This document shows, in pieces, positions 19,100 to 26,442 of a DNA stretch of 64,000 nt; positions within the stretch are counted from its first letter, which is position 1; each line of letters starts with the position of its first letter. Source of the DNA: an uncultured Rhodospirillales bacterium. Lineage in GTDB: Bacteria; Pseudomonadota; Alphaproteobacteria; Azospirillales; Azospirillaceae. Made by a program: the position numbers and the translations under genes. The notes beneath the pieces were generated by a model, which saw only the letters and a program-made list of their open reading frames with translations, was not told the DNA's origin and did not search any database. The stretch lies in NCBI GenBank assembly GCA_903927615.1, contig CAIYNU010000063.1:1-64000 (forward strand), given 5' to 3'.

Positions 19100-20643
19100 G
19101 GGAGCGCGGCATTCCGATAGTCGACGGCGCCCATGGGCATCACGTGAACACCCGTCACGCCGGTCCGGGCCAAAGCGACAATCATGGGCACCGGCAGCGG
19201 AACCATGGTCCGATCGGACATCAACACCCGCTCGGCCTCCTGGCACAGCAGGTGGCGCCGGTTGGCATCGGGCACGGTCTTCGCCTCGTCGATCAACCGG
19301 TCAAACGCCGGATTCTGCCAGCGGGAGCGATTGAACGGGCTGGCGCCATACCACACCGGCAGCAAAATCGTCAGAGCATCGGGATAATCGGCGGTCCACC
19401 CGGTGACGAACAAGGCCAGCTTGCCCTTGTTGGCGGCCGTGACCAGTGCGCCCCGTTCCATGATGCGAATGCTCACCGGAATCCCCAGCACGGCACTCAA
19501 CTGTTCGGCGTAGACGGTCACTTCGTCCCGAACATTATCGGATCCCGCCAGTTCCAGGGGGGGCAGAACCCGCCCACCGCCATACCCGGCTTCGGCCAGC
19601 AATTGCCGGGCCCGGGCCGGATCATAACGCAGCGGCGGCACATTGCCCGCCCGATAGCCGCCGAGACCGGGGGGACTGGCGCCATCCATGCCCACCGCGG
19701 CGCCGCGATAAAGACCGGTGACCACGCTTTCCCGATCCAGGGCCAGCCCCACCGCCTCCCGCACCCGAATATCGCGGAAGGGCGGATAAAGCGCCTGGGT
19801 CATGCCCAGATACCGCACCTGGCTGCGGGGAAAGGTCAGCCGCCGGTCGGCGTATCGGGGATCAGCCAGAACGGTGCGCGCCGAGGTTTCGGGCACGACG
19901 ACGAAGTCCAACCCACCCGCGTCGAAGCGGACCAGCAGCGTCTCGATATGGGGAATGACCATCAGCCGCGCTCCGTCCACCGACGGGACCCCGCCCCAAT
20001 AATCGTGATGGGCGGCCAGCACCACCTCCTGATTCCGGCGCCAGTTCGTCAATTGGAACGGGCCGGTGCCGGCGGAGCCATGGCTGAGCCAATCGGCGCC
20101 GTATTCCGCCACAATCCCCGAGTCGACAAAGAAGAAGGGCACCAGGGGGAACAGCGCGTCAGGCTCGGTGAACCGGACATCCACCGTGTAGCGATCGATC
20201 ACGGTCACGCCGGCCAATTGGGCGCTCCGCCCCTCCTCCACATCGCGCGCCCCAACCACCCGCCGAAGTTCGAAGGCGCCAAGGCTGGGCTGCGGACGCG
20301 GCTTCAGCAACTGTTCGAAAGTCCACCGGACGTCGTCAGCCGAGAACTCCCGGCCGCTGTGAAAGCGAACCCCCGGACGCAAACCAATTCGCCATGTGTA
20401 GCCGCCATCCGGCGTGTGCCAGAACGTGGCCAGCGCCGGCATGACCCGCCCGTCCGGCGCCAGGGCGGTGAAGCCCTCATAGACTTGAGAGAGAACGTTA
20501 TAGGTGGTCAGACTGGTAAAAGAGAAAGGGTCCGTCGTCTGCAAGTCATCATTGAGATTGGCCCGAAAGACCTTGCCGGTTTCGGCCGCGACGCCCCCCT
20601 CGGTCACGACCACCATCAACAGCGCCAGCAATCCAACGATCAT
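19096..20643 (-). CDS. ABC transporter substrate-binding protein, family 5 (DppA/OppA)
   Basis: This is a periplasmic binding protein of about 515 residues. The start at 20643 is chosen because a hydrophobic signal segment (LLALLMVVVTEGG, cleavage near VAAE) follows at once. It lacks a clear ribosome-binding site, and the frame is open to 20805, so the start is uncertain. Family landmarks are NVLSQVYEGFTALAPDG, WRIGLRPGVRFHSGREFSADDV, GTGPFQLTNWRRNQEV, then ALYPPFRDIRVREAVGLALD and GWTADYPDALTILLPVWYG. The ligand is likely a peptide or similar small molecule. It heads the transporter genes, downstream of an RHH protein. Confidence 0.9.
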   Translation of the reverse strand: MIVGLLALLMVVVTEGGVAAETGKVFRANLNDDLQTTDPFSFTSLTTYNVLSQVYEGFTALAPDGRVMPALATFWHTPDGGYTWRIGLRPGVRFHSGREFSADDVRWTFEQLLKPRPQPSLGAFELRRVVGARDVEEGRSAQLAGVTVIDRYTVDVRFTEPDALFPLVPFFFVDSGIVAEYGADWLSHGSAGTGPFQLTNWRRNQEVVLAAHHDYWGGVPSVDGARLMVIPHIETLLVRFDAGGLDFVVVPETSARTVLADPRYADRRLTFPRSQVRYLGMTQALYPPFRDIRVREAVGLALDRESVVTGLYRGAAVGMDGASPPGLGGYRAGNVPPLRYDPARARQLLAEAGYGGGRVLPPLELAGSDNVRDEVTVYAEQLSAVLGIPVSIRIMERGALVTAANKGKLALFVTGWTADYPDALTILLPVWYGASPFNRSRWQNPAFDRLIDEAKTVPDANRRHLLCQEAERVLMSDRTMVPLPVPMIVALARTGVTGVHVMPMGAVDYRNAALP

Positions 20644-20728
20644 CAGATGACACGGGTTCGCCCGGCCATCGGGCCGGCACCGCCAGCCCCCTCCCCTTTG
20701 CGGACAGCCCGTCGCGGGTACCGTCAGG

Positions 20729-21160
20729 TCAAGCCGCGACGCCCCCTGCGCCTTGCGCGCTGGATGTGAGATGATTTTGTCCCTCATGCGCTGGAGCCAC
20801 ACCATGAGCCAATCGACGAAAGTAATTCATTATGAACACACGGATCGCCGCGGTCAATGTAACCGTCCCCCCGCCCTTAACCTTCTGCTCCACCTCGGCT
20901 TCCCCGAACGGTTCGGCGCCCTCGGCAGCCGTCGGTTCCGGACTCGAATCGGCCTCTCTCTGCTTCCGCCAGTCACCAATATTATCGGAAACGAAAATGC
21001 ATAATTCGTTCACCGTGAGCTGCTCCCGCTCGCCGATTTCATGAAGAGCATCCCAAATGTCCATTTCCATACGCAAACTCGTGCGCCGGCCATCGATCGT
21101 AACGTTCATGCACTTCAGCCGGCGAGGCTGAATGTTGGCCAGCAGATGATCATGGTCCAT
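20729..21160 (-). CDS. ribbon-helix-helix (RHH_4) domain protein
   Basis: Numbering starts at ATG 21160, which has GGAG 7 nt upstream; the frame is open far beyond but is not coding-like there. The 143-residue protein has an RHH_4 domain. VTIDGRRTSLRMEMDIWDAL gives the DNA-contacting strand and first helix, EIGEREQLTVNELCIFVSDN the second helix, and TLTAAIRVFIMNYFRRLA the closing segment. An acidic linker (about residues 75-95) interrupts the domain. RHH proteins are usually dimeric repressors. It is divergent from the unknown-family gene at 21363 and may also govern the transporter genes 86 bp downstream. Confidence 0.82.
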   Translation of the reverse strand: MDHDHLLANIQPRRLKCMNVTIDGRRTSLRMEMDIWDALHEIGEREQLTVNELCIFVSDNIGDWRKQREADSSPEPTAAEGAEPFGEAEVEQKVKGGGTVTLTAAIRVFIMNYFRRLAHGVAPAHEGQNHLTSSAQGAGGVAA

Positions 21161-21239
21161 GCTCTTCTCCATCCGGAAGCGTCGTTGCGCCGCCCAAGTG
21201 CCATATGCCGGTATTCTTGATCCGGAACGACCCGGGCCG

Positions 21240-21259
21240 CATTGCCAAATATGGTAATG
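21240..21259. promoter_or_regulatory. imperfect inverted repeat in the divergent RHH / unknown-gene promoter region
   Basis: CATTGCCAAATATGGTAATG has CATTGCC and GGTAATG arms with one mismatch. It lies about 80 bp before the RHH start codon and about 100 bp before the rightward gene. Seventeen of 20 bases match a second copy at 22383-22402 in the equivalent position of the neighbouring duplicated module. A likely RHH operator. Confidence 0.6.
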
Positions 21260-21362
21260 AACGCTATCCAATAGAGGCCGCAGGGATTCGGCCCGACCGG
21301 ATGCCGAACCGCCCCTTCCAACCTCGCCCGCCCCTTCCAACCTCGAAGAAGAGGCCCAGCCC

Positions 21363-22007
21363 ATGACACGCTCCGACACCATGGCCGAGACCGCGAACGG
21401 GCTAACCGCCTGCGACCCGGTCATGGTTCCGATGTCCGACTGGCTGTGCGCCGCGATTCCCGAAGCCACCCGGCGGGAGCCGTTGCTGGCGGCCGAGGAC
21501 GCGATCATGCTGCTCGACATCTTTATCGCCCTGTCGCGCGCCACCCTGACCCTGCCTCGGGTGATGTCCAATCCCATGATTGGCGGTTGGTTGAAGCGCG
21601 CCATCACCGACAATCTGGCGCGCCCCCTGGACGATGTCCTGCGGGACACCGAGTTCCTGCGCGACCTGCTGGTCATGACTTTGTTCAGGAACTACCGGAA
21701 GGGGCACCTGTCAGACACAGATCACGAAATGAGGTTAATCAACATTATCAATATGATTTCCGGTGTTGGGACATCGGTCGTGGCCCAATGGTCATGTCAC
21801 ACCGCGGCCCATTTGCAGCGACTCGCCGAGTCGGCCGACGGCGGTTTGTCGGAATTTCAGGATTGCGCGGCCGCCGAAAGCGCCGGCGGTCACCGGGAAA
21901 TTGCCGAGATCTTCGAACGGCTGTGCGATCTGAGCGAGGCCGAGTTGAAAGACCAACTGCACGCCATGTCCCATACCCTGCTGGCCGCCAAGACCCAGAT
22001 TCAGTAG
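21363..22007 (+). CDS. protein of unrecognised family, copy A of a tandem paralogous pair
   Basis: This 214-residue soluble protein belongs to no family I recognise. Its core is shared with the gene at 22489: PMSDWLCAAIPEATRREPLL, then AAEDAIMLLDIFIALSRATL, MSNPMIGGWLKRAITDN, and later LSEFQDCAAAESAGGHREIA with an acidic-amphipathic C-terminus. It is predicted mainly alpha-helical, with no signal peptide, no membrane helix and few cysteines. GAAGAGG lies about 10 nt before the ATG. It is divergent from an RHH_4 regulator with an inverted repeat between them, suggesting control by that protein. Confidence 0.6.
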   Translation: MTRSDTMAETANGLTACDPVMVPMSDWLCAAIPEATRREPLLAAEDAIMLLDIFIALSRATLTLPRVMSNPMIGGWLKRAITDNLARPLDDVLRDTEFLRDLLVMTLFRNYRKGHLSDTDHEMRLINIINMISGVGTSVVAQWSCHTAAHLQRLAESADGGLSEFQDCAAAESAGGHREIAEIFERLCDLSEAELKDQLHAMSHTLLAAKTQIQ

Positions 22008-22098
22008 ATTCAGTAGCGACTCGAGATCGGCGCACCGGCACGGCCCGACTCGAGGCCCCGGCCGGAACCGCGCGGCACGGCGGCGGTCCGCGACCCGA

Positions 22099-22290
22099 TC
22101 ACTCCTCAAGCAGCCCGCGGACCCGCCGGCGTGGCTCCCGGGGCTGTGGCGTGCTCAGGGCCAGCGTGCGGAAGGTGCGCATGGCGTAGATGCGAACCGC
22201 GGCGCTCAGCGTGAACAATCCCAGGTCCTTTAGCTCCCAGCCCGGCCCCCCCAGCTCTCCCAAGGTCGACTCGACTCCAGGCTCCGCCAT
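22099..22290 (-). pseudogene. remnant of an RHH_4 gene: C-terminal segment behind a strong ribosome-binding site
   Basis: A 63-codon frame starts at 22290, with GAGGAGG ideally placed 7 nt upstream. Its LFTLSAAVRIYAMRTFRTLA matches the closing segment of the RHH protein at 20729-21160 (TLTAAIRVFIMNYFRRLA), but the DNA-binding strand and first helices are absent. It occupies the same divergent position relative to copy B as the full RHH gene does to copy A. It is either an internally deleted duplicate or a short protein retaining only one interface. Transcription is plausible; DNA binding is not. Confidence 0.55.
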
Positions 22291-22382
22291 CAGGTTCCTC
22301 CTCGGGGCACGGTCCTACACGGCACGGCGTTTCGGGCTTGGGATCATACCCATGCAGTCTTGCCGGGTAAAAAAGCGGGCGG

Positions 22383-22402
22383 CATTGCCAAATTTAGCAA
22401 TG
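22383..22402. promoter_or_regulatory. inverted repeat in the second divergent region (copy of 21240-21259)
   Basis: CATTGCCAAATTTAGCAATG has perfect CATTGC/GCAATG arms, extended by GG and CC on the flanks. It sits 93 bp from the RHH-remnant start and 87 bp from the copy-B start, the same geometry as the first copy. Likely bound by the RHH protein of the neighbouring module. Confidence 0.62.
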
Positions 22403-22488
22403 CCGGGGCCGTTACCGGCCTTGATGGCCGCCGGAAAATCCCGGACACTCGCGACAGGTGCCCCCGAGCGAGACCAGGCAACAGGCCG

Positions 22489-23166
22489 ATGGCGACCAAC
22501 AGTCCGGACGTTTCTCAAACTTCCGACCCCGCGGGCGACTCGGGCGACGACTCGAGCCCCGACTCGAGCCCCGACTCGGCAATGCCCCCGATGTCCGACT
22601 GGCTGCGCCTCGCCATCCCCGAAGCCCTCCGGCGCGAGCCGCTGCTGGCCGCCGAGGATGGGGTCATGCTGGTCGATATCGTCACCGCCCTATCCAAGAA
22701 TACCTTGACCGTCGATGCCGTACTTTCAAATCCCATGGTCGGGCTTTGGTTGCAGAGAGCCATCACCGACAGTATCGGTATGCCATACCCAATATTAATC
22801 CAGGAAACGAGCCTACTTCGTGACCTGCTGATCGGCAATACACTACGACTATATCAAGACGGACTGCTCCGCGGGGTTGATATTGATATCCGATTGTGTA
22901 ATATCGTCGATATGGTCTGGGGCGTCGGGGCTGACGCCGTGGTCACGTGGTCGGCCAGCGCGGCCCCCCAGTTGAAAGCCTTGTCCCAAGCAAAAGACGG
23001 CGGTCAGTCCGAATTCGAACAGTGCGCCGAAGCCGAAACCGCCAGAGGACGGCTGGAACTGGCCGATATCATCGAAAATATCGCCTGCATGACCCGCAAG
23101 GACTTGAAAAAACAACTCATCCGAATCTCGGAAACCTTGGGCGCCTTCAAACGACAACGCCACTAA
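22489..23166 (+). CDS. protein of unrecognised family, copy B of a tandem paralogous pair
   Basis: The 225-residue paralogue of the 21363 gene starts at ATG 22489. It has a Ser/Asp-rich N-terminal tail (SPDSSPDSAMPP) and then the shared core: PMSDWLRLAIPEALRREPLL, AAEDGVMLVDIVTALSKNTL, LSNPMVGLWLQRAITDS, GQSEFEQCAEAETARGRLEL, and KKQLIRISETLGAF at the end. The centre (about residues 105-165) has diverged most. It has no signal peptide or membrane helix. It ends just before two tandem hairpins. Function is unknown. Conservation of the core in both copies suggests both are maintained. Confidence 0.6.
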   Translation: MATNSPDVSQTSDPAGDSGDDSSPDSSPDSAMPPMSDWLRLAIPEALRREPLLAAEDGVMLVDIVTALSKNTLTVDAVLSNPMVGLWLQRAITDSIGMPYPILIQETSLLRDLLIGNTLRLYQDGLLRGVDIDIRLCNIVDMVWGVGADAVVTWSASAAPQLKALSQAKDGGQSEFEQCAEAETARGRLELADIIENIACMTRKDLKKQLIRISETLGAFKRQRH

Positions 23167-23176
23167 CCGTGGAAGA

Positions 23177-23195
23177 CCAGGGGCTTCGCCCCTGG
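23177..23195 (+). terminator. hairpin after copy B
   Basis: CCAGGGGC and GCCCCTGG are perfect 8-bp arms around a TTC loop, 11 bp after the stop codon at 23166. Confidence 0.6.
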
Positions 23196-23201
23196 ACCCC
23201 A

Positions 23202-23220
23202 CTGGGACCTCAGGTCCCAG
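23202..23220 (+). terminator. second tandem hairpin after copy B
   Basis: CTGGGACCT and AGGTCCCAG are perfect 9-bp arms around a single C. Like the double hairpin after proS, it follows the first within a few bases and is followed by a short T run (accctttaac). Confidence 0.6.
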
Positions 23221-23407
23221 ACCCTTTAACAGTCAATCGCATCCGGTCCTGCCCAGCCCGGAAGCAAGCGGTGAGCACGATGCAACGTCCCTGAAGCAGA
23301 CGCTCTCCACTCGCCCTCGCTGGCGCACGAGCCTCCCCGGGACCTGCCGATCAATGCAGGTTTCGGTGGAGTGCCGGTTTCAGACCAACATCCTGCGACT
23401 GTGACGA

Positions 23408-23815
23408 CTAGGCAGCGCGCTTTTGCTCGATCGCAATGGTGCAAATCGCAAAGGCCTCGATTCCAAGCCCAAAGTGTTCGAGGAACACCTGACGCGTAAA
23501 TTCACGTCTCTCCTCGCTGGTCGCATCGGGCTCATGGTGAAGGAATCGGCCAAAAATCGACTGCATGTCCTCGGCATACCGCCGGGTTTGCAGAATATGC
23601 GCATGCAAGGCGCGATCAGCCGGCGCCGGCGGCACCAGCGCATGATCCGGATACATGGCCTGAAGCGTCAGCAGACGCCGATAACAATCGGTCGCCTCGC
23701 GGGCGTCTTCCGGGCTGCATCCCTCAACATTGACAAGACGACGCTCAACCGCAGACAAATCCATATCCTGAATCTTCTGCTTGGCATCCTCGGCACTCAA
23801 GTGAACAGGCTGCAT
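23408..23815 (-). CDS. glycine-rich-domain-like conserved protein, 135 aa
   Basis: Start 23815 is chosen because GGAGAG lies 5 nt upstream of MQPVHL; the frame is open to 23833. The helical protein carries MDLSAVERRLVNVEGCSPED, YRRLLTLQAMYPDHALVPP, and the pattern ADRALHAHILQTRRYAEDMQ followed by FGRFLHHEPD. This resembles the glycine-rich domain-containing protein-like family, where the His residues are conserved. Biochemical role is unknown. It is 41 bp downstream of a PAS-LuxR regulator on the same strand and probably co-transcribed. Confidence 0.6.
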   Translation of the reverse strand: MQPVHLSAEDAKQKIQDMDLSAVERRLVNVEGCSPEDAREATDCYRRLLTLQAMYPDHALVPPAPADRALHAHILQTRRYAEDMQSIFGRFLHHEPDATSEERREFTRQVFLEHFGLGIEAFAICTIAIEQKRAA

Positions 23816-23856
23816 CTTTCTCTCCAACAGCAATGTAATGCACTGCCGCGCAGCAG

Positions 23857-24915
23857 CTACCGGCGTCCGAAGACCCGGGCAATATCTGAGACGCGACGGG
23901 CAATATCAGCCTGTCCTTTGTACCCTGTTTTTTCAACAATTTTCTTAATTTGTGCGTGAATTGTATTGACTTGAACCCCCCGTCGTTCGGCAATACCTAC
24001 TATAGTATGTCCGGCCCCCAGCGCCGCAGCCACCTCCGCCTCGGCAAAGGTGATGCCGAAGAACTCCATCAGCATTCTCGGGTCAATGGACGGCGTGACG
24101 GCAGGCGTTGCCACCGTCAACACCCCGATATGGCCGTTGTCCCAGGTCTCCCGGCCCTGTCCGAGCAGGGGTGACACATTCAGAAAATAGGCCTCCTCGG
24201 ACTCTTGCCGGGAAATCCGCATGGTCACCGGCCTCCGCTGCTTCACCGGCCCGAAAAAACAGTCCAGGCGCTTCAGAAACTCGTCCTGTTCGGAATGATT
24301 CCGTGCCGCGACCCGATCATTCACTCTCAACAACCCGTCGCCTTCGAGCAACAGCGCCAGCAACGCCTTGTTGGCATCCAGAAGCTTGCCTCGGGCCATA
24401 ATCAATCCGGCCGCCGCCGGCATCGCATCCAGGACGTTACCGATCGGAACGGTGGTGTTTCGGGCCATGGGCGAAAAGGTGCCATCCCAGCAGGCCGGCC
24501 CCAGCAGGGCACTGTCTTTGCTAAATCGCGCCTTAACATCCAGGGTAATATCAATCCGAGCTTGATATGACCAATTTATTGCCCCTCTTAACTTCTCATA
24601 ACAGACAAACATAACTTTCCCGTCCGTGTGCCGCGTAATAAATTGGGTATAGTCACAATATTGCCTATATCGTGCAACGCTTTGAACCCACGCGTGCGGA
24701 TCTTGATAAACACTTTGATTTGCCATTTTTCGACTATTAATACTACCCCATAAGAATTCTTCAAAAGTCGGCTGCATCGAATAATCGGCGAAATCATAAA
24801 TTTGCAAATGCGCACTGTTAACCCGGACAATGCGGTCCTGTTCGTCACAAATCAATAACGCCGCCCCGGCGCGCTCGGCGCGATCCAGAAGGTTGCTCAT
24901 GGCACTATTCATCAT
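23857..24915 (-). CDS. PAS-domain LuxR-type transcriptional regulator, copy 1
   Basis: The start at 24915 has GGAGGA about 9 nt upstream; the frame is open to 25053. The 352-residue protein has an N-terminal PAS-like sensor (LLICDEQDRIVRVNSAHLQI), a second PAS-like region from about residue 165, and a C-terminal LuxR-type helix-turn-helix (GITFAEAEVAAALGAGHTIV, then GVQVNTIHAQIKKIVEKTGY). No receiver or HD domain is present, so sensing is probably direct through PAS. It is a tandem paralogue of the gene at 25071. The segment at 24540-24820 is noticeably AT-richer than copy 2, hinting at different histories. Confidence 0.83.
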   Translation of the reverse strand: MMNSAMSNLLDRAERAGAALLICDEQDRIVRVNSAHLQIYDFADYSMQPTFEEFLWGSINSRKMANQSVYQDPHAWVQSVARYRQYCDYTQFITRHTDGKVMFVCYEKLRGAINWSYQARIDITLDVKARFSKDSALLGPACWDGTFSPMARNTTVPIGNVLDAMPAAAGLIMARGKLLDANKALLALLLEGDGLLRVNDRVAARNHSEQDEFLKRLDCFFGPVKQRRPVTMRISRQESEEAYFLNVSPLLGQGRETWDNGHIGVLTVATPAVTPSIDPRMLMEFFGITFAEAEVAAALGAGHTIVGIAERRGVQVNTIHAQIKKIVEKTGYKGQADIARRVSDIARVFGRR

Positions 24916-25070
24916 ATCCCCATTCCTCCATCGTGACGAACCGATCGACCGCAAGACAGCCATCGCATCCGACTGACCCGCTTCCGGTCCGTCATATCCG
25001 ACCGCGTGATCCTTCCCCGACATCTCCCAGAGAATGCATCGACCTGTGTTCACACCATAAGTCGGCGGTA

Positions 25071-26150
25071 TCAGCGAATCCCTGTTCGGCTGCCAAAGAT
25101 GCGGGCAATATCCGCTACCCGGCGCGCGATATCGGCCTGCCCGGTGTACCCGGTTTTCTTGACGATACTCTTGATGTGCGCATGGATCGTATTAACCTGC
25201 ACGCCCCGGCGCCGGGCAATGGCGGCCGTCGAGTCCCCGGCCCCCAGGGCCGCCGCCACCACCGCCTCCGCCACGGTAATCCCAAAAAACTCCACCAGCA
25301 GGCTGGGATCGACGGCGGGCGCAAGCGATGGATTCGCCACCGTCAGCACCCCGATCTGCCCCGCCATCGGGCTGTCGTTCCCGGTCGCCCGGCCCTGATC
25401 CGGCAACGGCGTGACGGTCAGAAAATAGGCATCTTCCGAGTCCAGCCGGGAAATCCGCATGGTCACCGGTGTGCAACCGCGGGCCGGACCAAAGAAGCGA
25501 TCAAGGCGCTTCAAGAACTCCACCTGCTGCGACCCTATTCGCGCCGCCACCCGACCATCCACCTTCCACAAGCCGTCGCCATCCCGAAGCAGCGCCAACA
25601 AAGCCCGATTCGCGTCCACCAGTTTACCCCGGGCCATGATCAGTCCCGCCGCCGTCGGCATCGCCTCCAAAAAATGGCTGCCCGGGACGATGGTCTTGTG
25701 GGCCAGCGGCGCAAAGGTTCCATCCCAACCGGCCGGGCCCAGCAACCGACTGTCCTGACCGAATCGGGCTTTGACGTCGTTGGTAATATCAATCCGCGCC
25801 TGATACGACCAGTTGGTCGCCCCCCTCAATTTTTCATAAGAAACGAACAGTATCGTGCCGTCCGTGTGGCGGGTGATGAACTGAGTGTAGTCACAATATT
25901 GCCGGTAGCTGGCGACGCTCTGAACCCAGGCATGGGGATCCCGGTACACACTCTGATTTGCCAATTTGCGACAGCTTATTCCACCCCACAAAAATTCTTC
26001 GAAGGTCGGCCGCGCGGCATAATCGGTGAAGTTGTAGATCTTTAAATGCGCGCCATTGACTCGAACAATCCGGTCCCGATCATCGCAAACCAACAGTGCC
26101 GCCCCGGTGCGCTCGGCACGATCGGACAGTGTGCCGATAATCGTATCCAT
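25071..26150 (-). CDS. PAS-domain LuxR-type transcriptional regulator, copy 2
   Basis: The 359-residue paralogue of the downstream gene has the same architecture and long identical motifs: PTFEEFLWGGIS, DPHAWVQSVASYRQYCDYTQ, FITRHTDGTILFVSYEKLRG, GLIMARGKLVDANRALLALL. The C-terminal LuxR-type helix-turn-helix includes RRRGVQVNTIHAHIKSIVKK and YTGQADIARRVADIARIFGS. GGGGGAGGG precedes the ATG. The pattern of PAS plus LuxR helix-turn-helix without a receiver suggests a one-component regulator. Copies 1 and 2, then the small gene at 23408, are in one orientation with gaps of 155 and 41 bp. Confidence 0.85.
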   Translation of the reverse strand: MDTIIGTLSDRAERTGAALLVCDDRDRIVRVNGAHLKIYNFTDYAARPTFEEFLWGGISCRKLANQSVYRDPHAWVQSVASYRQYCDYTQFITRHTDGTILFVSYEKLRGATNWSYQARIDITNDVKARFGQDSRLLGPAGWDGTFAPLAHKTIVPGSHFLEAMPTAAGLIMARGKLVDANRALLALLRDGDGLWKVDGRVAARIGSQQVEFLKRLDRFFGPARGCTPVTMRISRLDSEDAYFLTVTPLPDQGRATGNDSPMAGQIGVLTVANPSLAPAVDPSLLVEFFGITVAEAVVAAALGAGDSTAAIARRRGVQVNTIHAHIKSIVKKTGYTGQADIARRVADIARIFGSRTGIR

Positions 26151-26442
26151 GACCGCGTCCCTCCCCCATCGCCACGCATCGGCCAGTTACACCGCCGTCT
26201 TCAGACGATCCTTGCATACATCTCTATCATGCCGAACTCCACACTTGAACATCATTGTCGCACAAACCGATATGATTTTCGCGGATGTAGCATAACCAAA
26301 CAAGTCACTCGCTCGAAAGCGGTCGGCAGCTCACATGTCAAATCCACCGAGCGCCCGGGATCGACACCAGCCCAGAGATGGGATTCCCAGGACAAGGCCC
26401 ATCAAAACCTGTCCACGGGTACCACACCCGGTATTGTGGCAA

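Noticed and set aside
19144-20769. 541-residue plus-strand frame opposite the substrate-binding gene
   Set aside because: Antisense shadow without domain content; the minus-strand binding protein is clear.
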